Part shown: piece after piece, positions 26,520 through 36,697 of the stretch | Position numbering within the stretch: position 1 is the first letter of the stretch | Layout of the letters: every line of letters starts with the position of its first letter | Assembly (NCBI GenBank): GCA_021732525.1 | Contig: JAKFUU010000040.1 | Span: 1 to 64,000, forward strand | Direction: 5' to 3' | Length of the DNA stretch: 64,000 nucleotides | From: Sphingomonadaceae bacterium | GTDB taxonomy: Bacteria > Pseudomonadota > Alphaproteobacteria > Sphingomonadales > Sphingomonadaceae | Position numbers and translations under genes: made by a program | The notes under the pieces: model-generated | What the model was told of the DNA's origin: nothing | Seen by the model: the letters and a program-made list of their open reading frames with translations, nothing else | Database searches by the model: none

Positions 26520-28534
26520 CGTGCCGCCACCATCATCCAACTGATCAAGGCGACAAGGCCGAGCAGCATCACCAGCGCATAGCTATAAATATATCCCGAT
26601 TGCAGCCGCACCGCCACCCGGCTGCCGAGCGCCACCGCCGCGGCGGCACCATTGGGGCCAAAGCGGTCGATCACACCAATATCGCCTTGCTGCCAAAATA
26701 ACCGCCCAAACCAGAATGCGGGCCGCACAAACAGCACATCATACAGCTCGTCAAAATACCATTTATTGAGGAAGAAATTATACAGCGGCCGGAAAGTCGC
26801 CGCGAGTTTTGCCGGCGCGTCATCACTGCGAATATACATCATGTAAGCGATAAACAGACCGGTCAGCATCGCGGTGGTCGACGACAGCTTCACCCATAAT
26901 GGCACCTCATGGATCGCATGCATCAGATGTTCGTTAAAGGCCAAGGTGCTTTTTGCCCAAAATGCGGCCGCGCCCGCGTCGCCCTCAACAAAGGGATTGT
27001 GAAACAGAAATCCGGCAAAAACCGCGCCAAACGCCAGCACGCCCAGCGGAATCAACATCGTCAGCGGGCTTTCATGCGGATGATATCCGCCAGTGGTATC
27101 ATCGCCTGCCTGCTCCGGCGTTTTATGCAGGCTATGCTGGATATGTTCGCTCCCTATCCAGCGGGCCTTACCAAAAAAGGTTAGGAACATCAGCCGCCAG
27201 CTGTAAAAGCTGGTTAGCAACGCCGCAAGCACACCGATGGCAAAGGCATATAAGCCAAAATTACCTGGGTTGCTCCCGGCAAAAGCCACCTCGATAATCG
27301 CATCTTTCGAATAGAAACCCGCAAATCCGCCCAGCCCGACAATGCCGACACCGGTGATTGCCAATGTCCCCGCCATCATCGCCCAGAAGGTGAGCGGGAT
27401 ATGTTTCCGCAACGCGCCATAATAACGCATATCCTGTTCATGATGCATCGCATGGATCACGCTGCCCGCGCCCAGAAACAGCAAAGCTTTAAAAAAGGCA
27501 TGCGTGAACAAATGGAACATCGCCGCACCATACGCGCCCATGCCAGCGGCAAAAAACATATAGCCAAGCTGCGAACAGGTCGAATAAGCGATCACGCGCT
27601 TGATATCGGTTTGCACCAGGCCCACCGTGGCCGCGAATATCGCGGTGCTCGCGCCGACAATGGTCACGACATTCAGCGCAAATTGCGATGTCTCAAACAA
27701 CGGCGACAGGCGGCATACCATGAATACGCCCGCGGTCACCATGGTCGCTGCATGGATCAGCGCGGAAACCGGCGTTGGCCCCTCCATCGCATCGGGCAGC
27801 CAGGTGTGCAGGCCAAGCTGCGCCGATTTGCCCATCGCCCCGATAAACAGCAACAGACAAAGCAAGCTCATCATATCCACGCGCAGCCCCAGGAAACCAA
27901 TGCTGGCCCCTACCTTATCGGGCGCCATCGCCAAAATGTCGGGAATATTCACCGTGCCAAACGCCAGATAGACGCCAAAAATCCCCAGCATAAAGCCCAG
28001 GTCGCCGACCCGGTTGACGACAAAGGCCTTTATCGCGGCGGCATTGGCAGATGGTTTTTTATACCAAAAACCAATCAGCAGATAAGAGGCAAGCCCCACG
28101 CCCTCCCAGCCAAAAAACATCTGGACAAGGTTATTGGCCGTCACCAGCATCAACATCGCAAAAGTAAAGAGCGAGAGATAAGCAAAGAAACGCGGTTGAT
28201 CCGGGTCTTCCTCCATATAGCCCCAGCTATACAAATGAACCAGCGCGGAAACGGTTGTGATCACGACCAGCATCACTGCAGTCAGGCTATCGACGCGCAA
28301 TTCCCAATCAAAGGTTAGATCGCCCGATTGCACCCATTGGAGGACGGGCACCACATAAGGCTCCGCGCTGCCGCCAACGAAGCTTAGGAAAATCGGCCAA
28401 CTGAGCGCCGCGCTCAAAAATAGCCCAGCGGTGGTAGTGCTCTTGGCCGCGGCCGCGCCGATGAAACGTTGCCCCAGCCCCGCGATCAGCGCGGCGAGCA
28501 ACGGCACAAAAACGATGATTGCGATAGAGCTCAC
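26516..28534 (-). CDS. nuoL: NADH-quinone oxidoreductase subunit L
   Basis: 672 residues, about 16 helices including the long lateral helix and its terminal anchor. Motifs are [40 protein letters not shown] with the key Glu, [73 protein letters not shown]. The start is GTG 28534 with an upstream GAGAGAAG. A repeat-A palindrome fills most of the 148 bases between nuoK and nuoL. Confidence 0.96.
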   Translation of the reverse strand: MSSIAIIVFVPLLAALIAGLGQRFIGAAAAKSTTTAGLFLSAALSWPIFLSFVGGSAEPYVVPVLQWVQSGDLTFDWELRVDSLTAVMLVVITTVSALVHLYSWGYMEEDPDQPRFFAYLSLFTFAMLMLVTANNLVQMFFGWEGVGLASYLLIGFWYKKPSANAAAIKAFVVNRVGDLGFMLGIFGVYLAFGTVNIPDILAMAPDKVGASIGFLGLRVDMMSLLCLLLFIGAMGKSAQLGLHTWLPDAMEGPTPVSALIHAATMVTAGVFMVCRLSPLFETSQFALNVVTIVGASTAIFAATVGLVQTDIKRVIAYSTCSQLGYMFFAAGMGAYGAAMFHLFTHAFFKALLFLGAGSVIHAMHHEQDMRYYGALRKHIPLTFWAMMAGTLAITGVGIVGLGGFAGFYSKDAIIEVAFAGSNPGNFGLYAFAIGVLAALLTSFYSWRLMFLTFFGKARWIGSEHIQHSLHKTPEQAGDDTTGGYHPHESPLTMLIPLGVLAFGAVFAGFLFHNPFVEGDAGAAAFWAKSTLAFNEHLMHAIHEVPLWVKLSSTTAMLTGLFIAYMMYIRSDDAPAKLAATFRPLYNFFLNKWYFDELYDVLFVRPAFWFGRLFWQQGDIGVIDRFGPNGAAAAVALGSRVAVRLQSGYIYSYALVMLLGLVALISWMMVAAR

Positions 28535-28550
28535 GCAGCTTCTCTCACTT

Positions 28551-28660
28551 CGTCATGCTGAACTTGTTTCAGCATCCATCCTGCCGCACGGGCGGAGCTA
28601 GAAAGTTGAAATGGACCCTGGAACGCAGTCACCGCAAGGTGAAACAAGTTCAGGGTGACG
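28551..28660. repeat. Repeat family A, copy 1 (nuoK-nuoL spacer)
   Basis: Two palindromes back to back: TGCTGAACTTGTTTCAGCA on one side and CCCTGG..ACAAGTTCAGGG on the other, bounded by GTCA at the left and TGAC at the right, with a variable centre of about 40 bases. The outer ends are complementary, so the whole unit can fold as one long hairpin. This copy is 110 bases. Three more copies are in the nuo operon at 31866, 34408 and 36942. It is non-coding and would leave a stable stem in the mRNA just upstream of nuoL. Confidence 0.85.
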
Positions 28661-28682
28661 GTGTGTGTGATTGCCACGGCGC

Positions 28683-28988
28683 CTACCCCTTCATTCGATT
28701 AACATCGTCAACCGCAATCGTGCCGCGACCCCGGAAATAGACCACCAGGATAGCAAGGCCGATTGCGGCCTCCCCCGCCGCGACGGTCAGCACCAGCATC
28801 GCAAAAATCTGCCCGGTCAAATCACCCAGAAAGGCGCTGAATGCAACAAGGTTGATATTCACCGCGAGCAAAATCAGTTCAATCGCCATCAAAATAATGA
28901 TCACATTCTTGCGGTTCAGGAATATGCCGAGCACGCCCATCACAAATAATATCGCGCTGACCACCAGATAATGTTCAATGCCGATCAT
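28683..28988 (-). CDS. nuoK: NADH-quinone oxidoreductase subunit K
   Basis: 101 residues, three membrane helices; the usual length. [47 protein letters not shown] with the conserved Glu of the proton path, and [21 protein letters not shown] with the second Glu. It overlaps nuoJ by four bases (ATGA at 28988) and is followed by a repeat-A copy before nuoL. Confidence 0.97.
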   Translation of the reverse strand: MIGIEHYLVVSAILFVMGVLGIFLNRKNVIIILMAIELILLAVNINLVAFSAFLGDLTGQIFAMLVLTVAAGEAAIGLAILVVYFRGRGTIAVDDVNRMKG

Positions 28989-29602
28989 AATTCGACCCCC
29001 TGCCCAACCGGCTGCTGTATTTTGCGCACCGCGTCTTGCGGCCGGCGCTGGTTTTGGCGGCTGATATTCTGACCGCGCGTGCCGTGGCTGGGCCGATGGG
29101 TGAGCACGATCGCACCGATCATTGCCACGAGTAGGATCAAGCCCGCCGTTTCAAAAAGGAAGATATATTTGGTATATAACAAATTGCCGATTGCCTCGAT
29201 ATTGGGGGTGACGTTGGAAATGGCGGCCTTGCCGTCCGCTACGCCCAGCTCCACCGTGCCGGCACGATACGCGCCAATGCCCAGCACCAATTCGCAAACC
29301 AATATAAACGCGAGCAATAGCCCCAGCGGCACATTCTTGACAAAGCCCGCGCGCAATTCGGCAAAATCAATATCGAGCATCATCACCACAAACAGAAACA
29401 GCACCGCGACCGCGCCGACATAGACGATTACCAACAGCATTGCGATAAATTCTGCCCCCACCAATATCATCAATCCCGCTGCATTAAAAAATGCAAGGAT
29501 CAACCACATCACGCTATGCACCGGATTGCGGGCAAAGATCACCATCGCGGCAGATGCAATGACGATGGCGGCGAACAGATAGAAGGCGATGAGTTGGGTC
29601 AT
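28985..29602 (-). CDS. nuoJ: NADH-quinone oxidoreductase subunit J
   Basis: 205 residues, five membrane helices: [52 protein letters not shown] (conserved GA bend), [20 protein letters not shown], and [23 protein letters not shown]. The C-terminus carries a polar tail ([21 protein letters not shown]). The 206 bases upstream, towards nuoI, hold a repeat-B palindrome. Confidence 0.96.
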   Translation of the reverse strand: MTQLIAFYLFAAIVIASAAMVIFARNPVHSVMWLILAFFNAAGLMILVGAEFIAMLLVIVYVGAVAVLFLFVVMMLDIDFAELRAGFVKNVPLGLLLAFILVCELVLGIGAYRAGTVELGVADGKAAISNVTPNIEAIGNLLYTKYIFLFETAGLILLVAMIGAIVLTHRPSHGTRGQNISRQNQRRPQDAVRKIQQPVGQGVEL

Positions 29603-29634
29603 ACGGCAAACCCCGCCCGCAGGGCAAAAAAAGA

Positions 29635-29764
29635 TTCACGCGGAGACGCAGAGGCGCGGAGAAAGTTAAACCTTAAAACTTTGCGACCAATGCGCACAAT
29701 AATATTTGGTTCGCGCAAAGTGCGCCGTGAAACAAATCTCCGCGCCTCTGCGTCTCCGCGTGAA
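29635..29764. repeat. Repeat family B, copy 1 (nuoI-nuoJ spacer)
   Basis: A long inverted repeat: TTCACGCGGAGACGCAGAGG at the left returns as its reverse complement at 29745-29764, and the arms extend inward through CGCGGAGA. The centre is about 75 bases and A/T-rich. Related copies lie at 35887 and 38941. The arms are themselves made of short GCGGAGA/GCAGAGG units. Non-coding; probably a dispersed palindromic element. Confidence 0.85.
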
Positions 29765-29808
29765 CAAAATTCTTTCTGAAGCTGCTGTCTCATCATTATT
29801 CGCAGCCC

Positions 29809-30297
29809 TTAACGATACGGCGCATCGGCGGCAAGGTTTGCCGCGATTGCCCGCTCCCATTTGTCGCCATTATCCAGAAGCTTTGCCTTGTCATACAGCA
29901 ATTCTTCGCGGGTTTCGGTGGCATATTCGAAATTTGGTCCTTCGACGATGGCATCGACCGGGCAAGCCTCTTGGCAGAATCCGCAATAGATGCATTTGGT
30001 CATGTCGATGTCGTAACGCGTGGTGCGGCGGGAGCCGTCTTCCCTTGGTTCGGCCTCAATGGTGATCGCCTGCGCCGGACACACCGCCTCGCACAGCTTG
30101 CACGCGATACAGCGTTCCTCGCCGCCCGGATAACGCCGCAGCGCATGCTCACCGCGAAAACGCGGGGACAGCGGGTTTTTCTCAAACGGATAGTTGATCG
30201 TCGCCTTGGGCTTAAAGAAATATCGCAAGGTCAGCAGGTGCGCCTTGATAAATTCCCACAAGGTGAAGGATTTGATGAGGTGGGCGATGGTGGTCAT
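29809..30297 (-). CDS. nuoI: NADH-quinone oxidoreductase subunit I
   Basis: 162 residues, the usual alphaproteobacterial length. It carries clusters N6a and N6b near the quinone end of the peripheral arm: [12 protein letters not shown] and [12 protein letters not shown] give the eight cysteines of two 4Fe-4S clusters. The N-terminal amphipathic helix ([17 protein letters not shown]) sits at the membrane; the family signature [20 protein letters not shown] is present. ATG 30297 overlaps the stop of the inserted exported-protein gene by four bases. Confidence 0.97.
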   Translation of the reverse strand: MTTIAHLIKSFTLWEFIKAHLLTLRYFFKPKATINYPFEKNPLSPRFRGEHALRRYPGGEERCIACKLCEAVCPAQAITIEAEPREDGSRRTTRYDIDMTKCIYCGFCQEACPVDAIVEGPNFEYATETREELLYDKAKLLDNGDKWERAIAANLAADAPYR

Positions 30298-30809
30298 CGG
30301 TTTTCTGCTTCCAACGAAATGAATTTAATACGACAAATTCCAGTATTTATAGATTTCCCATCTTTAAAAATAGATAATGTACTAGGCTGCCCATCATTTG
30401 AACCCAGAGCATAGGTCATTTCTACTATAGATTCTTTATCTGCGCCAACAGATTTGAAAGTATGCACAACGTGAAATCGGCCTTTATTTTTTATCTGGGT
30501 ATAAGTTTTATATTTTTCTTTAAGGAACTCTCCGAATTCTTTGTCAATCGCAACCAATCCCTCTCCACTATCTTCTTCCAATTTAAAGCCTTTCAACAAA
30601 AAATGTCTAAATTTTCCTTTGAAAATTTTTGGATTATCATCATCAGATTTCATTTGGCAGGACCATTCAACGGGATTTAGCCCTTTCACCGGAACGCCTC
30701 TATTAATTGTGGTAAAGGTGCCATCCCCCCACTCTTCAGTAGCATGTGCTGGAGCTTCCATAGAAACCCCGATCACCACCATAATGAGAAACATCACTAC
30801 AAATTTCAT
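30294..30809 (-). CDS. Uncharacterised exported protein inserted between nuoH and nuoI
   Basis: 171 residues. A signal peptide ([20 protein letters not shown], cleavage after AHA at 23) sends it to the periplasm. The mature part is Lys-rich and probably beta-rich, with only two cysteines (WSCQMK near residue 50 and TGICRIK near the end) that could form a disulfide. I recognise no family. The DNA is clearly richer in A+T than the flanking nuo genes, which suggests recent transfer. It overlaps nuoH by four bases at its start and nuoI by four at its end, both ATGA, so it is fully co-translated with complex I. Confidence 0.75.
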   Translation of the reverse strand: MKFVVMFLIMVVIGVSMEAPAHATEEWGDGTFTTINRGVPVKGLNPVEWSCQMKSDDDNPKIFKGKFRHFLLKGFKLEEDSGEGLVAIDKEFGEFLKEKYKTYTQIKNKGRFHVVHTFKSVGADKESIVEMTYALGSNDGQPSTLSIFKDGKSINTGICRIKFISLEAENR

Positions 30810-31852
30810 CCCCAATGCCCCTTCCACATCAAATATCCACTCACCAAAAACACCCAGAACAGACTGATCGGCAGGAACACTTTCCACCCCAGCCGCATCA
30901 GCTGATCATAGCGGTAACGCGGCACGGTGGCCTTAATCCAGCTGAAAATGAAGAAGAAGAGCAGGATTTTGGCGAATAACCAGATGATGCCCGGCACATA
31001 ATAAAGCGGCGCCCAATCGACCGGCGGCAGATATCCGCCCCAGAACAGCACCGCATTCAGCGTACACATGAGCAGCACATTGGCATATTCGCCGAGCCAG
31101 AATAACGCGAAGCTCATCGACGAATATTCGGTTTGATAACCCGCGACCAGCTCGCTTTCCGCCTCGGTCAAATCAAACGGCGCGCGCGCGGTTTCGGCCA
31201 AGGAGCTGATCAGAAACATGACAGCGACCGGAAAAAGCAAAAGGTTGAAACCAAAAGCGTTGACAATGCCCAGCCCATGCCCGCGCTGCGCCTCGACAAT
31301 ACCGGCCATGTTGAAGGTGCCCGCCCACAGCACCACGGAAATGATGATGAAACCGATAGAAACCTCATAACTGATCATCTGCGCGGCGGCGCGCATCGCG
31401 CTGAAAAACGGATATTTCGAATTGGAGGCCCATCCCGACAGCACCACGCCGTAAACGCCCAGCGAGCTGATCGCCAATATATACAGCAAGCCGACATTGA
31501 TGTTGCTGAGCACCACGCCCGCATCGAACGGGATCACCGCCCAAGCGAGCAAGGCCACGGTAAAGGTTATGATCGGCGCGATCAAAAACAGCCCGCGGTT
31601 GGATGCCGACGGGATAATGGTTTCTTGCAAGAATACTTTTAAGCCATCGGCGAAGCTTTGTAACAGCCCAAACGGTCCGACCACATTCGGCCCGCGCCGC
31701 AACGCCATCGCCGCCCAGATTTTGCGGTCCGCATAAATGATCATCGCAACGGCAAGCATGAGCGGCAGTGCAATCAGCAGAATACCGATAATCGTGGCGG
31801 TGAACCAAGCCACTTCATAGGACATGCCGAGTGATTGGAAGAAGGCGGTCAT
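30806..31852 (-). CDS. nuoH: NADH-quinone oxidoreductase subunit H
   Basis: 348 residues, eight membrane helices; it forms the quinone chamber with NuoB and NuoD. Signature segments are [56 protein letters not shown] (with [15 protein letters not shown]) and [22 protein letters not shown]. The stop overlaps the start of the inserted exported-protein gene. A repeat-A copy lies in the spacer from nuoG. Confidence 0.97.
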   Translation of the reverse strand: MTAFFQSLGMSYEVAWFTATIIGILLIALPLMLAVAMIIYADRKIWAAMALRRGPNVVGPFGLLQSFADGLKVFLQETIIPSASNRGLFLIAPIITFTVALLAWAVIPFDAGVVLSNINVGLLYILAISSLGVYGVVLSGWASNSKYPFFSAMRAAAQMISYEVSIGFIIISVVLWAGTFNMAGIVEAQRGHGLGIVNAFGFNLLLFPVAVMFLISSLAETARAPFDLTEAESELVAGYQTEYSSMSFALFWLGEYANVLLMCTLNAVLFWGGYLPPVDWAPLYYVPGIIWLFAKILLFFFIFSWIKATVPRYRYDQLMRLGWKVFLPISLFWVFLVSGYLMWKGHWG

Positions 31853-31865
31853 GCTAAAACTCTTT

Positions 31866-31954
31866 CGTCATGCTGAACTTGTTTCAGCATCCATCGTGAA
31901 GCACGACCGGAGCTCGAACGGCAAACTGGACCCTGAAGCAAGTTCAGGGTGACG
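31866..31954. repeat. Repeat family A, copy 2 (nuoG-nuoH spacer)
   Basis: 89 bases. Left part GTCATGCTGAACTTGTTTCA, right part CCCTGAAGCAAGTTCAGGG then TGACG, with a short variable centre. Same architecture and orientation as copies 1 and 3. It lies 13 bases upstream of the nuoH ATG, leaving little leader outside the hairpin. Confidence 0.85.
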
Positions 31955-31982
31955 GTATTTGTGCGTGGGCAAGGCGCATTTA

Positions 31983-34010
31983 TCATTCCGCCGCCTCCAG
32001 CATCGCTTCCCCATGCACCAATTCCCGGCTGCATAGATTCATCGTCTCGCTCGCGCGGCAGATGGCATTGGTCAGGTAAAAATCCTTAATCGGATAGGCC
32101 AACGGCCCCGATGGCTTCGCATCCAGCTTGGGCAATGCCCAGCCATAATTGGCCAAACCTTCTGCCGCCAGCCCGGGAACATCCGCAACCATCGCCGCGC
32201 GGCATGCAGCGAAATTGTCAAAGGGCAATTTATACCCTAGCACATCGGAAAGCGCGCGGAAAATCGCCCAATCTTCGCGGGCATCGCCCGGTGCAAAGAC
32301 CGCCTTGCTGGCATGCTGAATCCGGCCCTCCAGATTAACGAATGTGCCATCTTTTTCGGTATAGGCGCTTCCCGGCAAGATCACGTCCGCCGCGCTCGCT
32401 CCTTTGTCGCCATGATGGCCGACATAGACCTTGAATGTCTTGGCAAATTTGGAGAAATCCACCTCATCCGCGCCCAGAAAAAAGGCCAACTTTGGTTCTG
32501 CGGCGGCGATATCGGCTATCCCGCCCGGCTGCGCATAGCCCAGCATCAATCCGCCCATCCGGCTCGCCGCCATATGCAGCACGTTAAAGCCATTCCATGC
32601 TCGGCCATCGTCGAGCGTGCGGATCAGATTATATTTCTTCACCAGCGCCAGCGCGGCACCGTGCACGCCGTCCACCGCAAGGCCGCCGCCGCCAACGATC
32701 ACCACCGGGCGTTTCGCCGCCTTCATCGCGTCTACTGCTGCCTTGGGCAGGCTCGCGATCTTGCCCGCGTCATTGCTGAGCCATTCGACCTTATAGCTAA
32801 GGTCGGTTTCTGGCCCGATGGCGAACACTTTCGCGCCGCCTTTACGCACCGCTTTTTGGATCCGCGTATTCACCAGCGGCGCTTCCCAGCGGACGTTGCT
32901 GCCGATGATCAGGATGCAGTCGGCCTCTTCAATGCCAGCGATCGTCGTGTTGAAATTCACTGCAGAAAGCGAAGTTACGTCATATTTCAGGCCGGTTTGC
33001 CGCCCCTCGAGCATAGCCGAACCCATCTTGGCAAGCAACGCCTTCGCCGCATACATCGTTTCGCAATCCACCAAATCACCGGCAATCGCGGCGACCGACG
33101 ATCCTGCATTCACCGCCGCGATTGCCGCAAAAGCCTCAGCCCAGCTTGCCGGGGCCAGCTTGCCATCGGCGCCGCGCAGATAGGGCTGATCAAGGCGGCG
33201 ATGGGTGAGGCCATCGACCGCATGGCGCGTCTTGTCGCTCGCCCATTCTTCATTCACATCATCGTTGATCATCGGCACGGCGCGCAGCACCGCCCGGCCC
33301 CGGCTGTCGATCCGCACATTGGTGCCCACGGCGTCCATCACGTCGATGCTCGCTGTTTTCTTCAGCTCCCATGGCCGCGCTTCAAAGGCGTAGGGCTTGG
33401 CGGTAAGCGCGCCAACAGGGCACAGATCGACGACATTGCCCGAAAGCTCGCTTGTCACCGCATGTTCCAAATAGCTGGTGATCTGCATATTCTCACCGCG
33501 CCCCGTCGCGCCAATTTCTTCCACACCCGCAACCTCTTCGGCAAAGCGGATGCAGCGCGTACACTGGATGCAACGGGTCATGACCGTCTTAACAATCGGC
33601 CCCATATATTTCTCGGTCACCGCGCGCTTATTTTCTTCATAGCGCGATTGCCCGCGTCCATAAGCAATGCTCTGATCCTGCAAATCGCATTCACCGCCCT
33701 GATCGCAAATCGGGCAATCGAGCGGGTGGTTGATCAGCAGAAATTCCATCACACCCTCGCGCGCCTTTTTCACCATCGCGCTGTCGGTGCGGATAATCTG
33801 TCCTTCGGTGGCGGGCAGCGCGCAGGAAGCCTGCGGTTTGGGCGGGCCGGGGGCCACTTCAACCAAGCACATGCGGCAATTGCCCGCAATGGACAGCCGT
33901 TCGTGATAGCAGAAACGCGGAATTTCCTTGCCCGCAAGCTCGCAAGCCTGCAAGACGGTGGCGCCAGCGGGGACTTCGATTTCGTGGCCGTCTACGGTGA
34001 CTTTAGGCAT
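31983..34010 (-). CDS. nuoG: NADH-quinone oxidoreductase subunit G
   Basis: 675 residues, the size of alphaproteobacterial and mitochondrial (NDUFS1) forms. N-terminal 2Fe-2S ferredoxin domain (CYHERLSIAGNCRMCLVEV, with a further Cys in QASCALP), the His-Cys3 4Fe-4S site HPLDCPICDQGGECDLQD, then the third 4Fe-4S site CIQCTRCIRF plus LCPVGALT. The rest is the molybdopterin-oxidoreductase-like domain without the cofactor. The start ATG shares one base with the stop of a small coiled-coil gene (TAATG). A degenerate copy of its first ~84 bases lies upstream at 34236-34337. Confidence 0.97.
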   Translation of the reverse strand: MPKVTVDGHEIEVPAGATVLQACELAGKEIPRFCYHERLSIAGNCRMCLVEVAPGPPKPQASCALPATEGQIIRTDSAMVKKAREGVMEFLLINHPLDCPICDQGGECDLQDQSIAYGRGQSRYEENKRAVTEKYMGPIVKTVMTRCIQCTRCIRFAEEVAGVEEIGATGRGENMQITSYLEHAVTSELSGNVVDLCPVGALTAKPYAFEARPWELKKTASIDVMDAVGTNVRIDSRGRAVLRAVPMINDDVNEEWASDKTRHAVDGLTHRRLDQPYLRGADGKLAPASWAEAFAAIAAVNAGSSVAAIAGDLVDCETMYAAKALLAKMGSAMLEGRQTGLKYDVTSLSAVNFNTTIAGIEEADCILIIGSNVRWEAPLVNTRIQKAVRKGGAKVFAIGPETDLSYKVEWLSNDAGKIASLPKAAVDAMKAAKRPVVIVGGGGLAVDGVHGAALALVKKYNLIRTLDDGRAWNGFNVLHMAASRMGGLMLGYAQPGGIADIAAAEPKLAFFLGADEVDFSKFAKTFKVYVGHHGDKGASAADVILPGSAYTEKDGTFVNLEGRIQHASKAVFAPGDAREDWAIFRALSDVLGYKLPFDNFAACRAAMVADVPGLAAEGLANYGWALPKLDAKPSGPLAYPIKDFYLTNAICRASETMNLCSRELVHGEAMLEAAE

Positions 34011-34243
34011 TAATGCTCCGTATCCTTCAAGCCCATGCGCGTTTCAATCCGGTCCACGCGGACTTTCAAATGAGCAACGTCGGCCTGGATTCCATATAGC
34101 GTGGTCAGCGTTCCGCGAAAATGATCTTCAAGCGAAGATACCCGCATTTCGAGAGAACGAATATCGTGCTTTATCTCGCCGATATCCATCTGTATGCTTT
34201 TCAGAATTTCAATGACCAAATCGGTCCGATCCACCTCAGTCAT
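34010..34243 (-). CDS. Small coiled-coil protein inserted upstream of nuoG (paralogue 2)
   Basis: 77 residues from ATG 34243. Entirely helical, heptad-like (LVIEILKSIQMDIGEIKHDI, MRVSSLEDHF, VRVDRIETRMGLKD). It aligns end to end with the 75-residue protein at 37084-37311: MTE start, LxxExLxxI, MR, LE/VE-[DE]H, T-x-[LF]-G, RV/RL-x-R-[IV]-E-x-R, LKD. No function known. It is not a nuo subunit; its stop overlaps the nuoG ATG and its start overlaps the stop of the nuoG fragment, so it is coupled on both sides. Such short proteins recur in alphaproteobacterial genomes as I recall them. Confidence 0.7.
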   Translation of the reverse strand: MTEVDRTDLVIEILKSIQMDIGEIKHDIRSLEMRVSSLEDHFRGTLTTLYGIQADVAHLKVRVDRIETRMGLKDTEH

Positions 34244-34337
34244 CAATCTTCTCCTTGCCCACAAGCTCGCAAGTGTAAAGGACGCCCGCGCCTGCGGGCA
34301 CTTCGATTTCGAGGCCATCTACGGTGACTTTAGGCAT
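34236..34337 (-). pseudogene. Partial copy of the nuoG 5' end
   Basis: A 33-codon frame from ATG 34337 begins MPKVTVDGLEIEVPAGAG, nearly the NuoG N-terminus (MPKVTVDGHEIEVPAGAT). By hand about 71 of the first 84 bases match nuoG in register; similarity stops at GGCAAGGA and the frame ends in TGA overlapping the coiled-coil ATG. Many differences are at third positions. It is a broken duplicate left beside the inserted small gene. It could still be translated as a leader that couples nuoF to the small gene. Confidence 0.85.
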
Positions 34338-34407
34338 TAGTCTCCGCCCCCACAATCACCACCACCATCGAATGATGTCGACGATTCAGCCGCCTCCATC
34401 AAAACAC

Positions 34408-34519
34408 CGTCATGCTGAACTTGTTTCAGCATCCATTGCTCAACACGCCCAGAGCTTGAGCGGACAAATGGACCCTGGAACGCAGTCACCGCAAGGTGAA
34501 ACAAGTTCAGGGTGACCGT
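34408..34519. repeat. Repeat family A, copy 3 (nuoF-nuoG spacer)
   Basis: About 112 bases with the same outer arms as copy 1: GTCATGCTGAACTTGTTTCA at the left, ACAAGTTCAGGGTGAC at the right, and the same internal variant TGGAACGCAGTCACCGCAAG as copy 1. Copies 1 and 3 are thus a longer subtype than copies 2 and 4. It lies between the nuoF stop and the nuoG fragment. Confidence 0.85.
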
Positions 34520-34554
34520 AGTTTTGCCAAATGCGGCGGTGGATAGGTTCCTTA

Positions 34555-35856
34555 TCATTCCGCCGCCTCCATCATTTTGTCCGATCCCTTACGCTCAATA
34601 ATCCGGCGCTCCATCTCTGGGCGGAAATGCTTGATCAGCCCTTGGATCGGCCAAGCCGCCGCATCGCCGAGCGCGCAGATCGTGTGGCCTTCGACCTGCT
34701 TAGTCACTTCATACAGCGTGTCGATATCCCCAATGTCGGCATCGCCCACGCGCATTTTTTCCATCACGCGCCACATCCATCCGGTGCCTTCACGGCACGG
34801 CGTGCATTGGCCGCATGACTCATGCTTGTAGAAATAAGAGAGCCGCGAAATCGCCTGCACAATATCGGTGCTCTTATCCATCACGATGACGGCGGCGGTG
34901 CCAAGGCCCGATCCAACCGCTTTCAGCCCGTCAAAATCCATCGGCGCATCCCAAATTTCGGACGCCGGAACCAATGGCACCGAAGAGCCACCGGGGATCA
35001 CCGCCAGCAAATTATCCCGCCCGCCGCGAATGCCGCCGCAGTGTTTTTCGATCAACTCGCTAAACGGAATGCTCATTGCTTCTTCGACGACGCAGGGTCT
35101 TTCGACATGGCCGCTAATTTGGAACAGTTTTGTGCCGCGATTATTCTCTCGCCCGAAACCGTTGAACCATGCCGCGCCGCGCCGCAGGATGGTGGGCACC
35201 ACCGCGATGCTCTCGACATTGTTGACGGTGGTGGGGCAACCATACAGCCCCGCGCCCGCCGGAAAGGGCGGTTTCAAACGCGGCTGACCCTTTTTGCCCT
35301 CCAGGCTTTCGAGCATCGCGGTTTCTTCACCGCAAATATAGGCGCCCGCGCCCCGGTGGACGAAGACATCGAAATCATAGCCCGATTTGGCCGCGTTTTT
35401 TCCGATCAATCCGGCATCATAAGCCTCTTGCACGGCGGCAAACAAAGTCTCGGCCTCGCGGATATACTCGCCGCGAATATAGATATAGGCGGCGCGCGCG
35501 CGCATCGCATATCCGGCGATCAACGCCCCTTCGATCAGTTTATGCGGATCATGGCGGATAATTTCGCGGTCTTTACAGCTGCCGGGTTCGGATTCGTCGG
35601 CGTTGATGACCAAAAAGCTTGGACGCTCCGCCGTTGGCGCTTTGGGCATAAAGCTCCATTTCAGGCCGGTGGGAAAACCCGCCCCGCCCCGCCCGCGCAG
35701 GTTAGATGCCTTAATTTCGTCGATGATCGCGTCTTGGCCGACCTTCATGAGGTCCTTGGTCTTATCCCAATCACCACGCCTTTGCGCAGCCTTCAGGTTC
35801 CATGGCTGATAGCCATAGACGTTGGTGAAGATGCGGTCTTTATCAGCGAGGCTCAT
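34555..35856 (-). CDS. nuoF: NADH-quinone oxidoreductase subunit F
   Basis: 433 residues. It holds the FMN and NADH sites and cluster N3. [19 protein letters not shown] is the FMN-binding glycine-rich loop; [36 protein letters not shown] and [20 protein letters not shown] line the nucleotide pockets; the 4Fe-4S ligands are in [14 protein letters not shown] and the later [12 protein letters not shown] repeat-B copy separates it from nuoE. Confidence 0.97.
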   Translation of the reverse strand: MSLADKDRIFTNVYGYQPWNLKAAQRRGDWDKTKDLMKVGQDAIIDEIKASNLRGRGGAGFPTGLKWSFMPKAPTAERPSFLVINADESEPGSCKDREIIRHDPHKLIEGALIAGYAMRARAAYIYIRGEYIREAETLFAAVQEAYDAGLIGKNAAKSGYDFDVFVHRGAGAYICGEETAMLESLEGKKGQPRLKPPFPAGAGLYGCPTTVNNVESIAVVPTILRRGAAWFNGFGRENNRGTKLFQISGHVERPCVVEEAMSIPFSELIEKHCGGIRGGRDNLLAVIPGGSSVPLVPASEIWDAPMDFDGLKAVGSGLGTAAVIVMDKSTDIVQAISRLSYFYKHESCGQCTPCREGTGWMWRVMEKMRVGDADIGDIDTLYEVTKQVEGHTICALGDAAAWPIQGLIKHFRPEMERRIIERKGSDKMMEAAE

Positions 35857-35886
35857 AACGTTGCTCCCGCCCGAAGGGCAGAAAAG

Positions 35887-35990
35887 GTTTCGCGCAGAGG
35901 CGCAGAGAAAGCAAAGCGCGCAGAGGGGGGCATGCCTTTGAGTTCAAAAATCTCTGCGACCTCTGCTTTCTCTGCGCCTCTGCGCGAAAC
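35887..35990. repeat. Repeat family B, copy 2 (nuoE-nuoF spacer)
   Basis: 104 bases. The left arm GTTTCGCGCAGAGGCGCAGA returns inverted at the right end (TCTGCGCCTCTGCGCGAAAC, 35971-35990), and the arms extend inward through GAAAGC. It has the same plan as copies 1 and 3 but with GCGCAGAGG units in place of GCGGAGACG. A GC-rich CCCGCCCG(A)AGGGCA motif just outside the left arm is also next to copy 1. Confidence 0.85.
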
Positions 35991-36028
35991 AAAATTAAAG
36001 CCGCTCAAACGCGGAATGAAGACAATCA

Positions 36029-36697
36029 TCACCAATCCCCCCGGTAATCATGATTTTTGCCAACCATTTCTTTCAGCGTCGTTGGTCCGCCCTGCGGCTC
36101 GACGGTATGGCGGCCGGGCAATTGCGTTCCCGGCTTGGGCTGCTCACCTGCCGCCAGCGTTTCCAATATGCTGGTCATGCTGTCAAAATCCAAATCTTCA
36201 TAATTATCGTCGTTAATCTGCACCATCGGCGCGGATGAGCAATTGCCCATGCATTCCACCTCGGTGAGCGTAAACAGGCCGTCGGGCGTGGTCTTGCCCT
36301 TATTCATACCCTTATTCTTGCATGCCGCCATCACATCGTCGCTGCCGCGCAGCAAGCAAGGCGTCGTGCCGCAAACCTGCACATGAAACCGGCCCACGGG
36401 CGCGAGATTATACATGGTGTAGAAAGTTGCCACCTCATAAGCGCGCATATACGGCATATCGAGCATGGCGGCGACATATTCGATCACCGGAACGGGCAAC
36501 CAGCCTTGCGTCTGCGTCTCCGCCCCCACCTGACGCTGCGCCAGGTCGAGCAGCGGCATTACGGCAGAGCGCTGCCGCCCGGCGGGATAGCGCGCGATGA
36601 TGATCTTCGCTTGCTTCAGGTTCGCGGGCGTAAAAGCGAAGTCACCCCACTTTGCGCGGGTTTCGGTTTCGTCGGGGATGATGGAGGTTTCAGCCAT
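36029..36697 (-). CDS. nuoE: NADH-quinone oxidoreductase subunit E
   Basis: 222 residues from ATG 36697 (MAETSIIPDETETRAKW). Thioredoxin-like 2Fe-2S subunit (cluster N1a). The four ligands are in CGTTPCLLRG and CMGNCSSAPMV; helical N-terminal domain with YPAGRQRSAVMPLLDLAQRQ and YMRAYEVATFYTMYNL. The start overlaps the stop of the preceding small gene by eight bases. A 43-base near-copy of its 5' end lies upstream at 37041-37083. Confidence 0.96.
   Translation of the reverse strand: MAETSIIPDETETRAKWGDFAFTPANLKQAKIIIARYPAGRQRSAVMPLLDLAQRQVGAETQTQGWLPVPVIEYVAAMLDMPYMRAYEVATFYTMYNLAPVGRFHVQVCGTTPCLLRGSDDVMAACKNKGMNKGKTTPDGLFTLTEVECMGNCSSAPMVQINDDNYEDLDFDSMTSILETLAAGEQPKPGTQLPGRHTVEPQGGPTTLKEMVGKNHDYRGDW

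Noticed and set aside
32313-34013. 566-codon plus-strand frame opposite nuoG
   Set aside because: Shadow of nuoG in a GC-rich gene; content is His/Arg-rich without domains, and nuoG is fully recognisable.
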